Below, in pieces: positions 1 to 5,052 of a stretch of 5,052 bases of DNA. Position 1 is the first letter of the stretch, and each line of letters opens with the position of its first letter. Below the pieces are notes generated by a model. It was not told where the DNA came from. It did no database searches and saw only the letters and a program-made list of their open reading frames with translations. Origin of the DNA: Verrucomicrobiales bacterium (lineage in GTDB: Bacteria; Verrucomicrobiota; Verrucomicrobiia; Limisphaerales; Palsa-1400); contig JAQGOW010000397.1 of the NCBI GenBank assembly GCA_028293405.1, forward strand, positions 1 through 5,052, in the 5' to 3' direction. The position numbers and the translations under genes were made by a program.

Positions 1-287
1 ATATCCGTGTAGTGATATTGGCCGTGATGAGGGTTGTCGTTGCGGAACTGCTCCATTTCATCCGTCTGCTCGCCCCAACCCTTTACCTGGTCAGCCCAAG
101 TCGAAGCGACGCTCAACGTCTCGGTCCCGAGGAGTTGTTGAACGTGCTTTTGCGCAGCGTGCCCGGAAATTAAGGAATCACCAATCGCGCCAACGGTTTG
201 ATGTCCTTCGTCCGTCCAGGCGTGCGCGTTTACGACAGCCGCCAAAATAGCCAAAGTGATCGCGACCACCCGGCAATGGCGAATCAT
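1..287 (-). CDS. S1/P1-type nuclease, N-terminal part (3' end outside window)
   Basis: Only the first 95 codons lie in the window; the frame is open to the left edge. The product begins with a short signal peptide (basic start MIRHCR, hydrophobic VVAITLAILAAVV, cleavage after AHA at residue 23). The predicted mature protein starts with Trp24 followed by TDEGH. In S1/P1 nucleases the N-terminal Trp1 and His6 bind the active-site zinc cluster, and here the W-x4-H spacing matches exactly. The later WAD (Asp66) and HYTD (His92, Asp95) fit the next family zinc ligands near mature residues 45 and 60. Family members are exported Zn-dependent nucleases that cleave single-stranded DNA or RNA and 3'-nucleotides. 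The remaining ligands fall outside the window. ATG at 287 is chosen; a GTG at 296 is also in frame, and neither has a clear ribosome binding site. The prepilin gene ends 28 bases upstream on the same strand, so co-transcription is plausible. Family call is fairly sure; substrate is unknown. Confidence 0.85.
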   Translation of the reverse strand, partial: MIRHCRVVAITLAILAAVVNAHAWTDEGHQTVGAIGDSLISGHAAQKHVQQLLGTETLSVASTWADQVKGWGEQTDEMEQFRNDNPHHGQYHYTD

Positions 288-315
288 AACATTCACAAGA
301 CGTTACGTCCGAGAG

Positions 316-1116
316 TTAAGGTGTGGTAGCCGTTGGGTACCAATAATAATTGAACGACCGGGTTGGATCCCATTCGGCTGCTCCGCCTTGGGTGTCGTAA
401 GGATGATGAATAACGTCGTTCGTCTTTAGAGCAACAGCGTGACCATCAGCAAGCGAGAAAACTCCACGAGCGGCACTTTGATCCTTATTGCTGGGGTGAC
501 GCGCCCACACGAAGTTCGGCGACACGCCGGACACAGAAGGATTCTTGCTCGCCGATTTGGTTTGGTTTCCATCGACTTCAGCCATGAGGATAGTGGCGGC
601 CGGTCGTCGCATCTGCGAGAATTTCGTTTGCGCATAACCTAAGGCGAGTTCGGCCGCGTTCACGCACAACCAGTTGTTTTGGCCATACGAGAAATACGCA
701 TAGCTCTTGCTCGGGAGCGGGTTCGGAACTTCTGCCGCCGGGCATGCAAAAATTGTCGAGCCACTCACGCCAGGATATTGGCCGGCTGCATACATGTTTG
801 TCAGCGCTTTCAGGCCGATAGACGGTGGAATCGCGTTATACCAAGCGATTGCGTTGACGGGATCTGTAATCAGGGAACCAATGTTGCCTTCTTGGGGCAC
901 GAAGTCGCGATTCTCATCGCAATACATCTTATAAGCCAAAGCCCACTGCTTCATGTTATTGATGCATTTGGTTTGTTGCGCACTTGCCTTGGCGCGCGCG
1001 AGCGCAGGCAAAAGCATGGAAGCGAGGATCGCAATAATGGCGATGACAACCAGCAACTCAATCAAGGTAAATGCCTTGAGAAAACGGTGTTTTGCGTTTG
1101 CGAATGAGGATTTCAT
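316..1116 (-). CDS. Prepilin-type N-terminal cleavage/methylation domain protein (type II pseudopilin-like)
   Basis: This 266-residue protein has a classic class III (type IV pilin/pseudopilin) signal. A short basic leader ends KA, followed by [16 protein letters not shown] from Phe16, with Glu at position +5 of the mature protein. Prepilin peptidase would cut between Ala15 and Phe16 and methylate Phe16. The hydrophobic helix (about residues 16-39) anchors the protein in the inner membrane or packs it into a pilus. The C-x-NNMKQ segment (51-57), FACPA (123-127) and a C-terminal SLADGH (221-226) preceded by RH (206-207) match the large family in Verrucomicrobiota and Planctomycetota that carries a processing-associated H-X-DG region. 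The frame stays open upstream to an ATG at 1185, adding 23 residues. I prefer ATG at 1116 because it has a GGAG 7 bases upstream and gives a normal leader. These genomes carry many such paralogues, and the exact role (secretion pseudopilin or surface protein) is unknown. Confidence 0.88.
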   Translation of the reverse strand: MKSSFANAKHRFLKAFTLIELLVVIAIIAILASMLLPALARAKASAQQTKCINNMKQWALAYKMYCDENRDFVPQEGNIGSLITDPVNAIAWYNAIPPSIGLKALTNMYAAGQYPGVSGSTIFACPAAEVPNPLPSKSYAYFSYGQNNWLCVNAAELALGYAQTKFSQMRRPAATILMAEVDGNQTKSASKNPSVSGVSPNFVWARHPSNKDQSAARGVFSLADGHAVALKTNDVIHHPYDTQGGAAEWDPTRSFNYYWYPTATTP

Positions 1117-1412
1117 GATGTAACTCCGCTGCCCTTCGGCGTCGTCTGGCGGGCTGGTTTTCCGCCACTCGGTCGGTTCGGGCACAATGACTTAGCCTAT
1201 TGTTGTTTGTCGTTTACTTGCGCCTGGGGCAGTAGTTTCCCTTCGGTGGCGCTGACTAGAGACTGCCAAATCGCTTATACCTTGTCTAGATATATGCATC
1301 CTAATTTAAATGTGCGTTTGCACGCTCACTTTGACACCTATCACATTCTGCTCTTCTAAGATTCAACGTTGGATGTAGGACGTTTAATGTTCGCCTTTTC
1401 CGAAGTTCCCGT
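1117..1412 (-). other. Intergenic region between lpxD and the prepilin gene; probable prepilin promoter area
   Basis: No convincing gene is seen in these 296 bases. The part near the prepilin gene is GC-rich. The middle (about 1274-1312) is distinctly AT-rich and includes, on the minus strand, TATAAG (1279-1274) and TATATC, both possible -10 elements for the prepilin gene. No well-spaced TTGACA-like -35 box accompanies them, so no promoter is placed. A short inverted repeat, GTGC-GTTT-GCAC (1312-1323), sits beside this AT-rich stretch. Just after the lpxD stop there is only a 4-base stem (TTCG/CGAA) with no T-run, so no intrinsic terminator for lpxD is evident. Confidence 0.4.
1124..1127 (-). 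promoter_or_regulatory. Ribosome binding site deciding the prepilin start
   Basis: On the minus strand GGAG lies 7 bases before ATG 1116. This is the clearest Shine-Dalgarno match seen at any start in the window. It supports the inner start over the ATG at 1185, which would put 23 polar residues ahead of the prepilin leader. Confidence 0.65.
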
Positions 1413-2450
1413 TCATTCACCTGGCACTCCCGAATTCGGAGCTCTCCCAACCCATCGCTCCAGTTCCTTCACCCGCCGAATTAACTCCGGCAACTGTTGA
1501 ATCGCGATCATCTGCCGTTTTGCCTCGCGATCCGGTTGAGCCGGCGCGCCAAGATACTTTGCGCCATCTGGAATATCATGCATGACGCCGCTTTGCCCGG
1601 CGATGATAACTTTGTTGCCGATCTTCAGATGACCCGCAACACCAGCTTGTCCGGCGATTGTTGTGTAGTTGCCAATCTTGGTGCTCCCAGCCACGCCGGC
1701 TTGTCCCACGATCAAACAATGCTCGCCGATGGTTACATTATGCGCGATCTGCACCAGGTTATCGATCTTCGTGCCTTTGCCGACAGTTGTCGGCCCCAGC
1801 GCTCCTCTATCAATGGAAACGTTTGAACCGATTTCCACGTCGTCTTGAATGATCACGCAACCGACCTGCGGAATCTTGCGATGCGCACCTGCATCAAAAA
1901 CATAACCGAACCCATCCGAACCAATGACGCTGCCGGCGTGAATCCGCACGCGCTGTCCAATTTGCGTCAGTGCATAGATCGTAACATTCGGGAACACATG
2001 CGAATCGTTCAAGATCGTGGTGGACGTCCCGACGTGAATGTTGCTCTCCAAAACGACGTTCGCGCCAATCTTCACACCTTCAGAAACAACGCAATGCGGT
2101 CCGACATGCGCGCTCGGATCAACTTTCGCCGAAGCATCAACAACTGCCGTCGGATGAACACCAGCGGCGAATTTCTTTTCCGGAAAGAAAAACGGTAACA
2201 CCTTCGCAAACGCAATCCGCGCGTTCGGCACCTTGATCAAAACTTTTTTTGTCGAGGTAAACGGGCCATCGATCAAAATGGCACTCGCCGCACTCTGTTC
2301 CGCTTTGAGAAAAAATGTCTCGTTCTCAGCAAACGTCAGATCCCCTGGCTTTGCCGTGGTTGCAGGCGCGAAGGCGGTCAGAGTGATTGATCCATCGCCG
2401 AGCACTTCACCTTGCAGCTCTTTCGCGATTTTTTCAGCAGTGTAAGCCAT
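1413..2450 (-). CDS. lpxD: UDP-3-O-(3-hydroxyacyl)glucosamine N-acyltransferase LpxD
   Basis: LpxD transfers a 3-hydroxyacyl chain from acyl carrier protein to the 2-amino group of UDP-3-O-acyl-glucosamine. This is the third step of lipid A synthesis (Raetz pathway), carried out in the cytoplasm by a homotrimer. The 345 residues match the usual length (about 340). The N-terminal uridine-binding domain is visible (about 1-100, with [11 protein letters not shown] at 33-43). It is followed by a long left-handed beta-helix of hexapeptide repeats (about 100-300), for example VGPHCV, IGANVV, IGSNVS and [14 protein letters not shown] (176-183) and [12 protein letters not shown] (231-242) are family signatures; His237 corresponds to the catalytic histidine of E. 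coli LpxD (His239). A C-terminal helix (about 308-335) ends the protein. The ATG at 2450 has no clear Shine-Dalgarno sequence, but it starts directly at the family N-terminus. The usual partners lpxA and fabZ are not adjacent. The gene is divergent from the oxidoreductase. It implies a lipid A-bearing outer membrane. Confidence 0.96.
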   Translation of the reverse strand: MAYTAEKIAKELQGEVLGDGSITLTAFAPATTAKPGDLTFAENETFFLKAEQSAASAILIDGPFTSTKKVLIKVPNARIAFAKVLPFFFPEKKFAAGVHPTAVVDASAKVDPSAHVGPHCVVSEGVKIGANVVLESNIHVGTSTTILNDSHVFPNVTIYALTQIGQRVRIHAGSVIGSDGFGYVFDAGAHRKIPQVGCVIIQDDVEIGSNVSIDRGALGPTTVGKGTKIDNLVQIAHNVTIGEHCLIVGQAGVAGSTKIGNYTTIAGQAGVAGHLKIGNKVIIAGQSGVMHDIPDGAKYLGAPAQPDREAKRQMIAIQQLPELIRRVKELERWVGRAPNSGVPGE

Positions 2451-2547
2451 GTGTTTGACGGTTGACGTTTTTTGTTTACGCGTTGCAGACTAACGTCGTA
2501 AATCGTACATCGTAAATCGCAAATTTGATTTTTTATCACCTATCTAT
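2451..2547. promoter_or_regulatory. Divergent intergenic region between lpxD and the oxidoreductase gene
   Basis: This 97-base AT-richer stretch must contain the 5' signals of both divergent genes. It holds two tandem TTGACG copies (2455-2460 and 2462-2467), T-runs at 2468-2473 and 2529-2534, and the heptamer array listed separately. The oxidoreductase start is preceded by an AT-rich stretch (TTTGATTTTTTATC, then TATCTAT) that could hold a -10 element, but no properly spaced -35/-10 pair stands out on either strand. Neither gene has a recognisable Shine-Dalgarno sequence. Promoter presence is inferred from gene orientation. Confidence 0.5.
2497..2524. repeat. Four-copy tandem heptamer repeat (CGTAAAT type)
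   Basis: Four consecutive 7-base units can be read: CGTAAAT (2497-2503), CGTACAT (2504-2510), CGTAAAT (2511-2517) and CGCAAAT (2518-2524). Units 1 and 3 are identical; units 2 and 4 each differ by one base. The TTGACGG/TTGACGT pair at 2455-2468 in the same intergenic region also has a 7-base period. This may be a heptameric simple-sequence repeat or a set of binding sites; the sequence alone does not decide. Confidence 0.8.
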
Positions 2548-3657
2548 ATGGCCAGAAAACTTCGATACGGAATGGTTGGCGGCGGTCGTGGCGCTTTCAT
2601 CGGCGCGGTTCACCGCATCGCCGCCGCGATGGATCAACAGATTGATTTAGTCTGCGGCGCGTTCTCCAGCGACCCCGAAAAAAGCAAAGCCAGCGGAGCC
2701 GACCTCTTCCTGCCGCCGGACCGTTGCTACGGCACCTTCGAAGAAATGATCAAGTCCGAGGCCAAGCTGCCGAAGGACCAGCGCATGGATTTCGTCGCCA
2801 TTGTCACGCCGAACCACATGCATTTTCCGCCAGCCAAAATGGCGCTCGAAAACGGCTTCCACGTTCTGAGCGACAAACCCGCCACATTCAATCTCAAGCA
2901 AGCCAAACAACTCCGCGACCTCGTTAAAAAGACCGGCCTGCTCTACGCGCTCACGCACAATTACACCGGCTACCCGCTCGTCAAACAGGCGCGTGACATG
3001 GTTCGCGATGGTAAACTCGGCAAAATCCGCAAAGTCATCGTCGAATACCCGCAAGGCTGGCTCGCCACGCGCCTGGAAATCCAAGGACAAAAACAAGCCT
3101 TCTGGCGCACCGACCCCAAACAAAGCGGAGCAGGGGGCTGCGTCGGCGACATCGGCACGCACGCCGAAAACTTGGCCGAGTACATCACCGGCCTCCAAAT
3201 TAAAGAACTCGCCGCCGACATCACCACCTTCGTAAAGGGTCGCGTTCTCGATGATGACGTCAACGTCCTCCTCCGTTTCGACAACGGCGCCAAAGGAATT
3301 CTCCACGCATCGCAGATCAGCATCGGCGAAGAAAATAATCTCAACATCCGCGTCCACGGCGAAAAAGGCAGCCTTGAATGGCATCAGCGCGAACCGAACA
3401 CGCTCATCGCCAAATGGCCCGACCAACCCGTACAACTCCTGCGCACGGCCCAAGGCTATCTCGAAGCTTTCGCTAACATCTATAAGAACTTCGCCAACCA
3501 TATCCGCGCGTTCGAAGCCAAGCGCAAACTCCCGGCCGACGATATCGCCTTGGACTACCCCAGAATCGAAGACGGCGTCCGAGGCATGGCCTTCATCGAA
3601 GCCGTAGTCGCTTCCTCAAAAGCCAACGCGAAGTGGACAAAGTTAGATACAAAGTAA
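2548..3657 (+). CDS. Gfo/Idh/MocA family NAD(P)-dependent oxidoreductase
   Basis: This 369-residue protein has the two-domain layout of the family. An N-terminal Rossmann fold binds NAD(P): beta strand LRYGMV, then the glycine loop GGGRGAFIG at 11-19. IVTPNHMH (85-92) and the SDKPAT block (108-113) follow. Lys110 of DKP corresponds to the conserved EKP lysine near the substrate and nicotinamide. The C-terminal alpha/beta domain (about 140-369) contains GGCVGDIGTHAENL (196-209), whose Asp201 and His205 match the conserved D-x3-H active-site pair. Relatives oxidise or reduce hydroxyl groups of sugars, sugar acids and inositols; the exact substrate cannot be told from sequence. The GGGxGAFIGxVHR version marks a recognisable subfamily. 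No signal peptide is visible, so it is probably cytoplasmic. ATG 2548 lies just before the first beta strand and lacks a clear ribosome binding site. The gene looks monocistronic: lpxD is divergent upstream, and a hairpin follows the stop. Confidence 0.93.
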   Translation: MARKLRYGMVGGGRGAFIGAVHRIAAAMDQQIDLVCGAFSSDPEKSKASGADLFLPPDRCYGTFEEMIKSEAKLPKDQRMDFVAIVTPNHMHFPPAKMALENGFHVLSDKPATFNLKQAKQLRDLVKKTGLLYALTHNYTGYPLVKQARDMVRDGKLGKIRKVIVEYPQGWLATRLEIQGQKQAFWRTDPKQSGAGGCVGDIGTHAENLAEYITGLQIKELAADITTFVKGRVLDDDVNVLLRFDNGAKGILHASQISIGEENNLNIRVHGEKGSLEWHQREPNTLIAKWPDQPVQLLRTAQGYLEAFANIYKNFANHIRAFEAKRKLPADDIALDYPRIEDGVRGMAFIEAVVASSKANAKWTKLDTK

Positions 3658-3690
3658 GCAAAACGGCATTCCTATCAAACGCCGTTTGCT
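3657..3690 (+). terminator. Terminator-like hairpin after the oxidoreductase gene
   Basis: The left arm AGCAAAACGGC (3657-3667) pairs with GCCGTTTGCT (3681-3690) around a 13-base loop. The stem has about 10 base pairs with one bulged A, and it starts at the last base of the stop codon. No T-run follows, so it is not a canonical intrinsic terminator and may act as a 3'-end stabiliser. A competing palindrome, CAAACG-C-CGTTTG (3676-3688), overlaps the right arm. Confidence 0.45.
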
Positions 3691-3745
3691 GAGTTGGTCT
3701 CCACAGTGTTGACAAGGCCGTAGCTTAACTGCAGCATAGTGCAGT

Positions 3746-3840
3746 GGGACGGCTCTGGGTGGTAGTGACCCGTCCCATGGGACGGGTCAAACCGCAAAAA
3801 ATACCAATGTTTACAGCCCTTGGGACGGTGGGACGGGTCC
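3746..3840. repeat. Interspersed GGGACGG / CCGTCCC repeats
   Basis: GGGACGG occurs at 3746-3752, 3779-3785, 3822-3828 and 3830-3836, and its complement CCGTCCC at 3770-3776. Two copies extend to GGGACGGGTC (3779-3788, 3830-3839). The single inverted copy can pair with any of the four direct copies. For example, TGGGACGG at 3745-3752 pairs with CCGTCCCA at 3770-3777, in competition with the central palindrome. This suggests a degenerate repetitive intergenic element rather than coding sequence. Confidence 0.7.
3766..3789. repeat. 24-base perfect palindrome
   Basis: The sequence from 3766 to 3777 (TGACCCGTCCCA) is followed immediately by its exact reverse complement (3778-3789), giving a spacer-free 24-base palindrome centred between 3777 and 3778. 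It could be a dimeric protein-binding site, a cruciform-forming element or a repeat-family unit. With no loop, it is less typical of a transcription terminator. Confidence 0.85.
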
Positions 3841-3859
3841 AGAGGGGGGAAGGTGGGGG
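3822..3859 (+). other. Putative G-quadruplex motif
   Basis: Five G-runs lie on the plus strand: 3822-3824, 3830-3832, 3835-3837, 3844-3849 and 3855-3859. The spacers are 5, 2, 6 and 5 bases. This satisfies the common pattern of four or more runs of at least three G with loops of 1-7 bases. It is on the coding strand, about 130-165 bases upstream of the DUF1800 start. Folding is inferred from the pattern only. Confidence 0.5.
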
Positions 3860-3868
3860 TCCCCATCG

Positions 3869-3883
3869 TCCTCGATCCGAGGA
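3869..3883. repeat. Small inverted repeat (6-base stem, 3-base loop)
   Basis: TCCTCG (3869-3874) and CGAGGA (3878-3883) pair around ATC. It lies just downstream of the G-run array. No T-run follows it on the plus strand, so it is not called a terminator. Confidence 0.45.
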
Positions 3884-3903
3884 TAACCGCAGTTGCAGCC
3901 GGA

Positions 3904-3929
3904 TACACCAAAGTACACCTAAATACACC
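3904..3929. repeat. Three TACACC copies at 10-base period
   Basis: TACACC starts at 3904, 3914 and 3924, separated by the 4-base spacers AAAG and TAAA. The spacing of about one helical turn would put all copies on the same face of the DNA, as in a direct-repeat operator. It sits 59-84 bases upstream of the DUF1800 start codon. A regulatory role is inference. Confidence 0.55.
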
Positions 3930-3987
3930 TTCCCGTGAACGATTGAGCGAATGTAACCGGCGTTCGATGACAGCCGTCCAATGCTGT

Positions 3988-5052
3988 ATGCTCAATCCGT
4001 TGCCGCGATCGAAATGGAGTTACGCCGCAGCCGCGCATCTGGCTAATCGTGCGGGGTTCGGTGGCACACCGTCTGAAATTGACCACCTCGTCAAAATCGG
4101 GCCCGAAAAGGCCGTCGATTGGTTCGTCGATTACGAAAAGGTTCCCGATTCGAACCCGCAGTTCGCCTGGGTCAAAAGCTATGCAACCGATTCCCGCGAG
4201 TTGTTCGAAAAAGTACAAATGGTGCGGATGGCCGAGAAGGACGAAAATCTCAGCGACGAAAAGCGCAAAGAGATTGCCGATAAACGTCTGGACCTCAATC
4301 GCCAACGCCAGCGCGAGCAGGTAACGCAATTGGTGGAATTGCGAGGCAACTGGTTGCAACGCATGGCCACAGGCCCCCGTCCGTTGCAGGAAAAGCTCGT
4401 TCTGTTTTGGCACGGCCACTTTGCGACCAGCGCGCAAAAGGTTCAGAGCTCCTATTTCATGTGGCGCCAGCTCGAGACGTTCCGCGAAAACGCCTCCGGA
4501 AATTGGCTCAAGATATTGAATGCGGTCGCAAAAGACCCGGCGATGCTCATCTGGCTCGACCAGGCCCAAAGTCGCAAAGAGCATCCGAACGAAAACTTCG
4601 CGCGCGAAGTGATGGAACTCTTCGCACTCGGTGAAGGGCATTACACCGAGAAAGACGTGACCGAAGCCGCGCGCGCCCTGACCGGTTTCACGCTGAACCG
4701 GTTTAAAGGCGAGTTCGAATATCGCCCGTTCGCACACGACAACGGCACAAAAACCGTGTTGGGCAAAACCGGTCAACTCGACGGCAATGACGTCATCGAA
4801 ATCATCGCGTCACAGCCGCAGACGTTTCGCTTTATCAGCGCCAAGCTTTGGAAGTTTTTCGCGTCGGACAATCCCGACCCGAAATTAATCGACGCGCTTG
4901 CCGAAGTATTTCGCAAGAACGACGGGAGCATCAAAACGCTCCTGCGCACGATTTTCCGCAGCCACGAATTCTATGCGCCGGAAGTCGTCCGTGCGCAGGT
5001 TAAGAGCCCGGTGCAATGGCTCGTCAGCACCGTACGCTGGCTCGATCGGGAA
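3988..5052 (+). CDS. DUF1800 domain protein (3' end outside window)
   Basis: The first 355 codons are present and the frame is open to the right edge. The product begins MLNPLPRSKWSYAAAAHL, then ANRAGFGGTPSEI, the typical DUF1800 N-terminus. Further family blocks follow: EKLVLFWHGHFATS (HGH at 142-144), NENFAREVMELFALGEG (201-217), AARALTGF (227-234) and KSPVQWLVSTVRWL near the right edge. Residues 72-119 are highly charged and helix-prone (many E, K, R, Q), a likely coiled or extended helix before the W-x3-M/HGHF core. No signal peptide is seen at this start. ATG 3988 is chosen because it places the family N-terminus directly at the start; ATG 3967 is in frame and would add seven residues (MTAVQCC). 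Neither has a Shine-Dalgarno sequence. DUF1800 proteins are common in Planctomycetota and Verrucomicrobiota and often precede a DUF1501 gene, which would lie beyond the window. Their biochemical role is not established. Confidence 0.9.
   Translation, partial: MLNPLPRSKWSYAAAAHLANRAGFGGTPSEIDHLVKIGPEKAVDWFVDYEKVPDSNPQFAWVKSYATDSRELFEKVQMVRMAEKDENLSDEKRKEIADKRLDLNRQRQREQVTQLVELRGNWLQRMATGPRPLQEKLVLFWHGHFATSAQKVQSSYFMWRQLETFRENASGNWLKILNAVAKDPAMLIWLDQAQSRKEHPNENFAREVMELFALGEGHYTEKDVTEAARALTGFTLNRFKGEFEYRPFAHDNGTKTVLGKTGQLDGNDVIEIIASQPQTFRFISAKLWKFFASDNPDPKLIDALAEVFRKNDGSIKTLLRTIFRSHEFYAPEVVRAQVKSPVQWLVSTVRWLDRE

Larger units (their letters stand above)
3691..3987. other. Repeat-rich intergenic region upstream of the DUF1800 gene
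   Basis: I find no supportable gene here. The region is unusually structured. It contains a hairpin ACTGCA-GCATAG-TGCAGT (3728-3745), four GGGACGG copies and one CCGTCCC (3746-3840), a perfect palindrome (3766-3789), a G-run array (3822-3859), a hairpin TCCTCG-ATC-CGAGGA (3869-3883) and three TACACC copies at 10-base spacing (3904-3929). The last 58 bases before the DUF1800 start (3930-3987) show no clear promoter or Shine-Dalgarno sequence. The promoter of the DUF1800 gene is presumably in this region but cannot be placed. Confidence 0.6.

Noticed and set aside
679..1107. 142-codon plus-strand open frame opposite the prepilin gene
   Set aside because: It lies antisense to the prepilin helix and body. 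The translation is rich in R, C and H and resembles no known family.
1117..1185. N-terminal extension of the prepilin gene to ATG 1185
   Set aside because: It would place 23 polar residues before the prepilin leader. The inner ATG at 1116 has a GGAG at good spacing and gives a normal leader length.
1312..1323. GTGC-GTTT-GCAC inverted repeat as an operator or terminator
   Set aside because: The stem is only four bases and can be expected by chance; there is no T-run and no second copy nearby.
2647..3501. 284-codon open frame on the minus strand inside the oxidoreductase gene
   Set aside because: It is antisense to a well-supported Gfo/Idh/MocA gene and its composition (rich in V, F, A, E, D) is typical of a codon-shadow frame.
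3675..3995. 106-codon minus-strand open frame over the intergenic repeats
   Set aside because: It is made of the GGGACGG repeats, the G-run and palindrome sequence, overlaps the DUF1800 start, and shows no domain or ribosome binding site.
3981..4046. Short plus-strand frame starting ATG 3981 (MLYAQSVAAIEMELRRSRASG)
   Set aside because: It overlaps the DUF1800 start in another frame and stops after 21 codons. The DUF1800 frame from 3988 has the family N-terminus.
3919..4776. 285-codon open frame on the minus strand opposite the DUF1800 gene
   Set aside because: The plus-strand frame carries clear DUF1800 motifs across the same bases. The minus-strand translation has no recognisable domain and is a shadow of biased codon use.

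Overview
The window looks like a chromosomal segment from a member of the Verrucomicrobiota (Pedosphaera/Limisphaerales-like), with Planctomycetota or Lentisphaerota as alternatives. This is inferred from the gene mix: a type IV-pilin-like prepilin with a C-terminal DG domain, a DUF1800 protein, a Gfo/Idh/MocA oxidoreductase of the GGGxGAFIG type, and a lipid A gene that implies a Gram-negative envelope. Most starts lack a Shine-Dalgarno sequence. No sequence search was possible, so the assignment rests on recognised motifs.

Layout. Three genes lie on the minus strand in the left half. Reading in their direction they are lpxD (2450-1413), a prepilin-like secreted or pilus-associated protein (1116-316) and the 5' part of an S1/P1-type nuclease (287 to the left edge). 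The prepilin and nuclease are 28 bases apart and may share a transcript; lpxD is separated from the prepilin by about 300 bases. A 97-base divergent intergenic region (2451-2547) carries a four-copy heptamer repeat. Two plus-strand genes follow: the oxidoreductase (2548-3657) and a DUF1800 protein (3988 to the right edge, incomplete).

The roughly 330 bases between the last two genes are the least ordinary part. They hold a terminator-like hairpin, a second small hairpin, a 24-base perfect palindrome belonging to a GGGACGG/CCGTCCC repeat family, a G-run array fitting the G-quadruplex pattern, another hairpin, and a TACACC motif repeated three times at exactly 10-base spacing.

The genes do not form one obvious pathway. 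lpxD serves outer-membrane lipid A synthesis. The prepilin and nuclease are exported or envelope-associated. The oxidoreductase probably acts on a sugar or cyclitol, and DUF1800 proteins are of unknown function. I see no defence system, CRISPR array, transposase, tRNA or rRNA, and no clear evidence of a new multi-gene system. The unusual content is the non-coding repeats.
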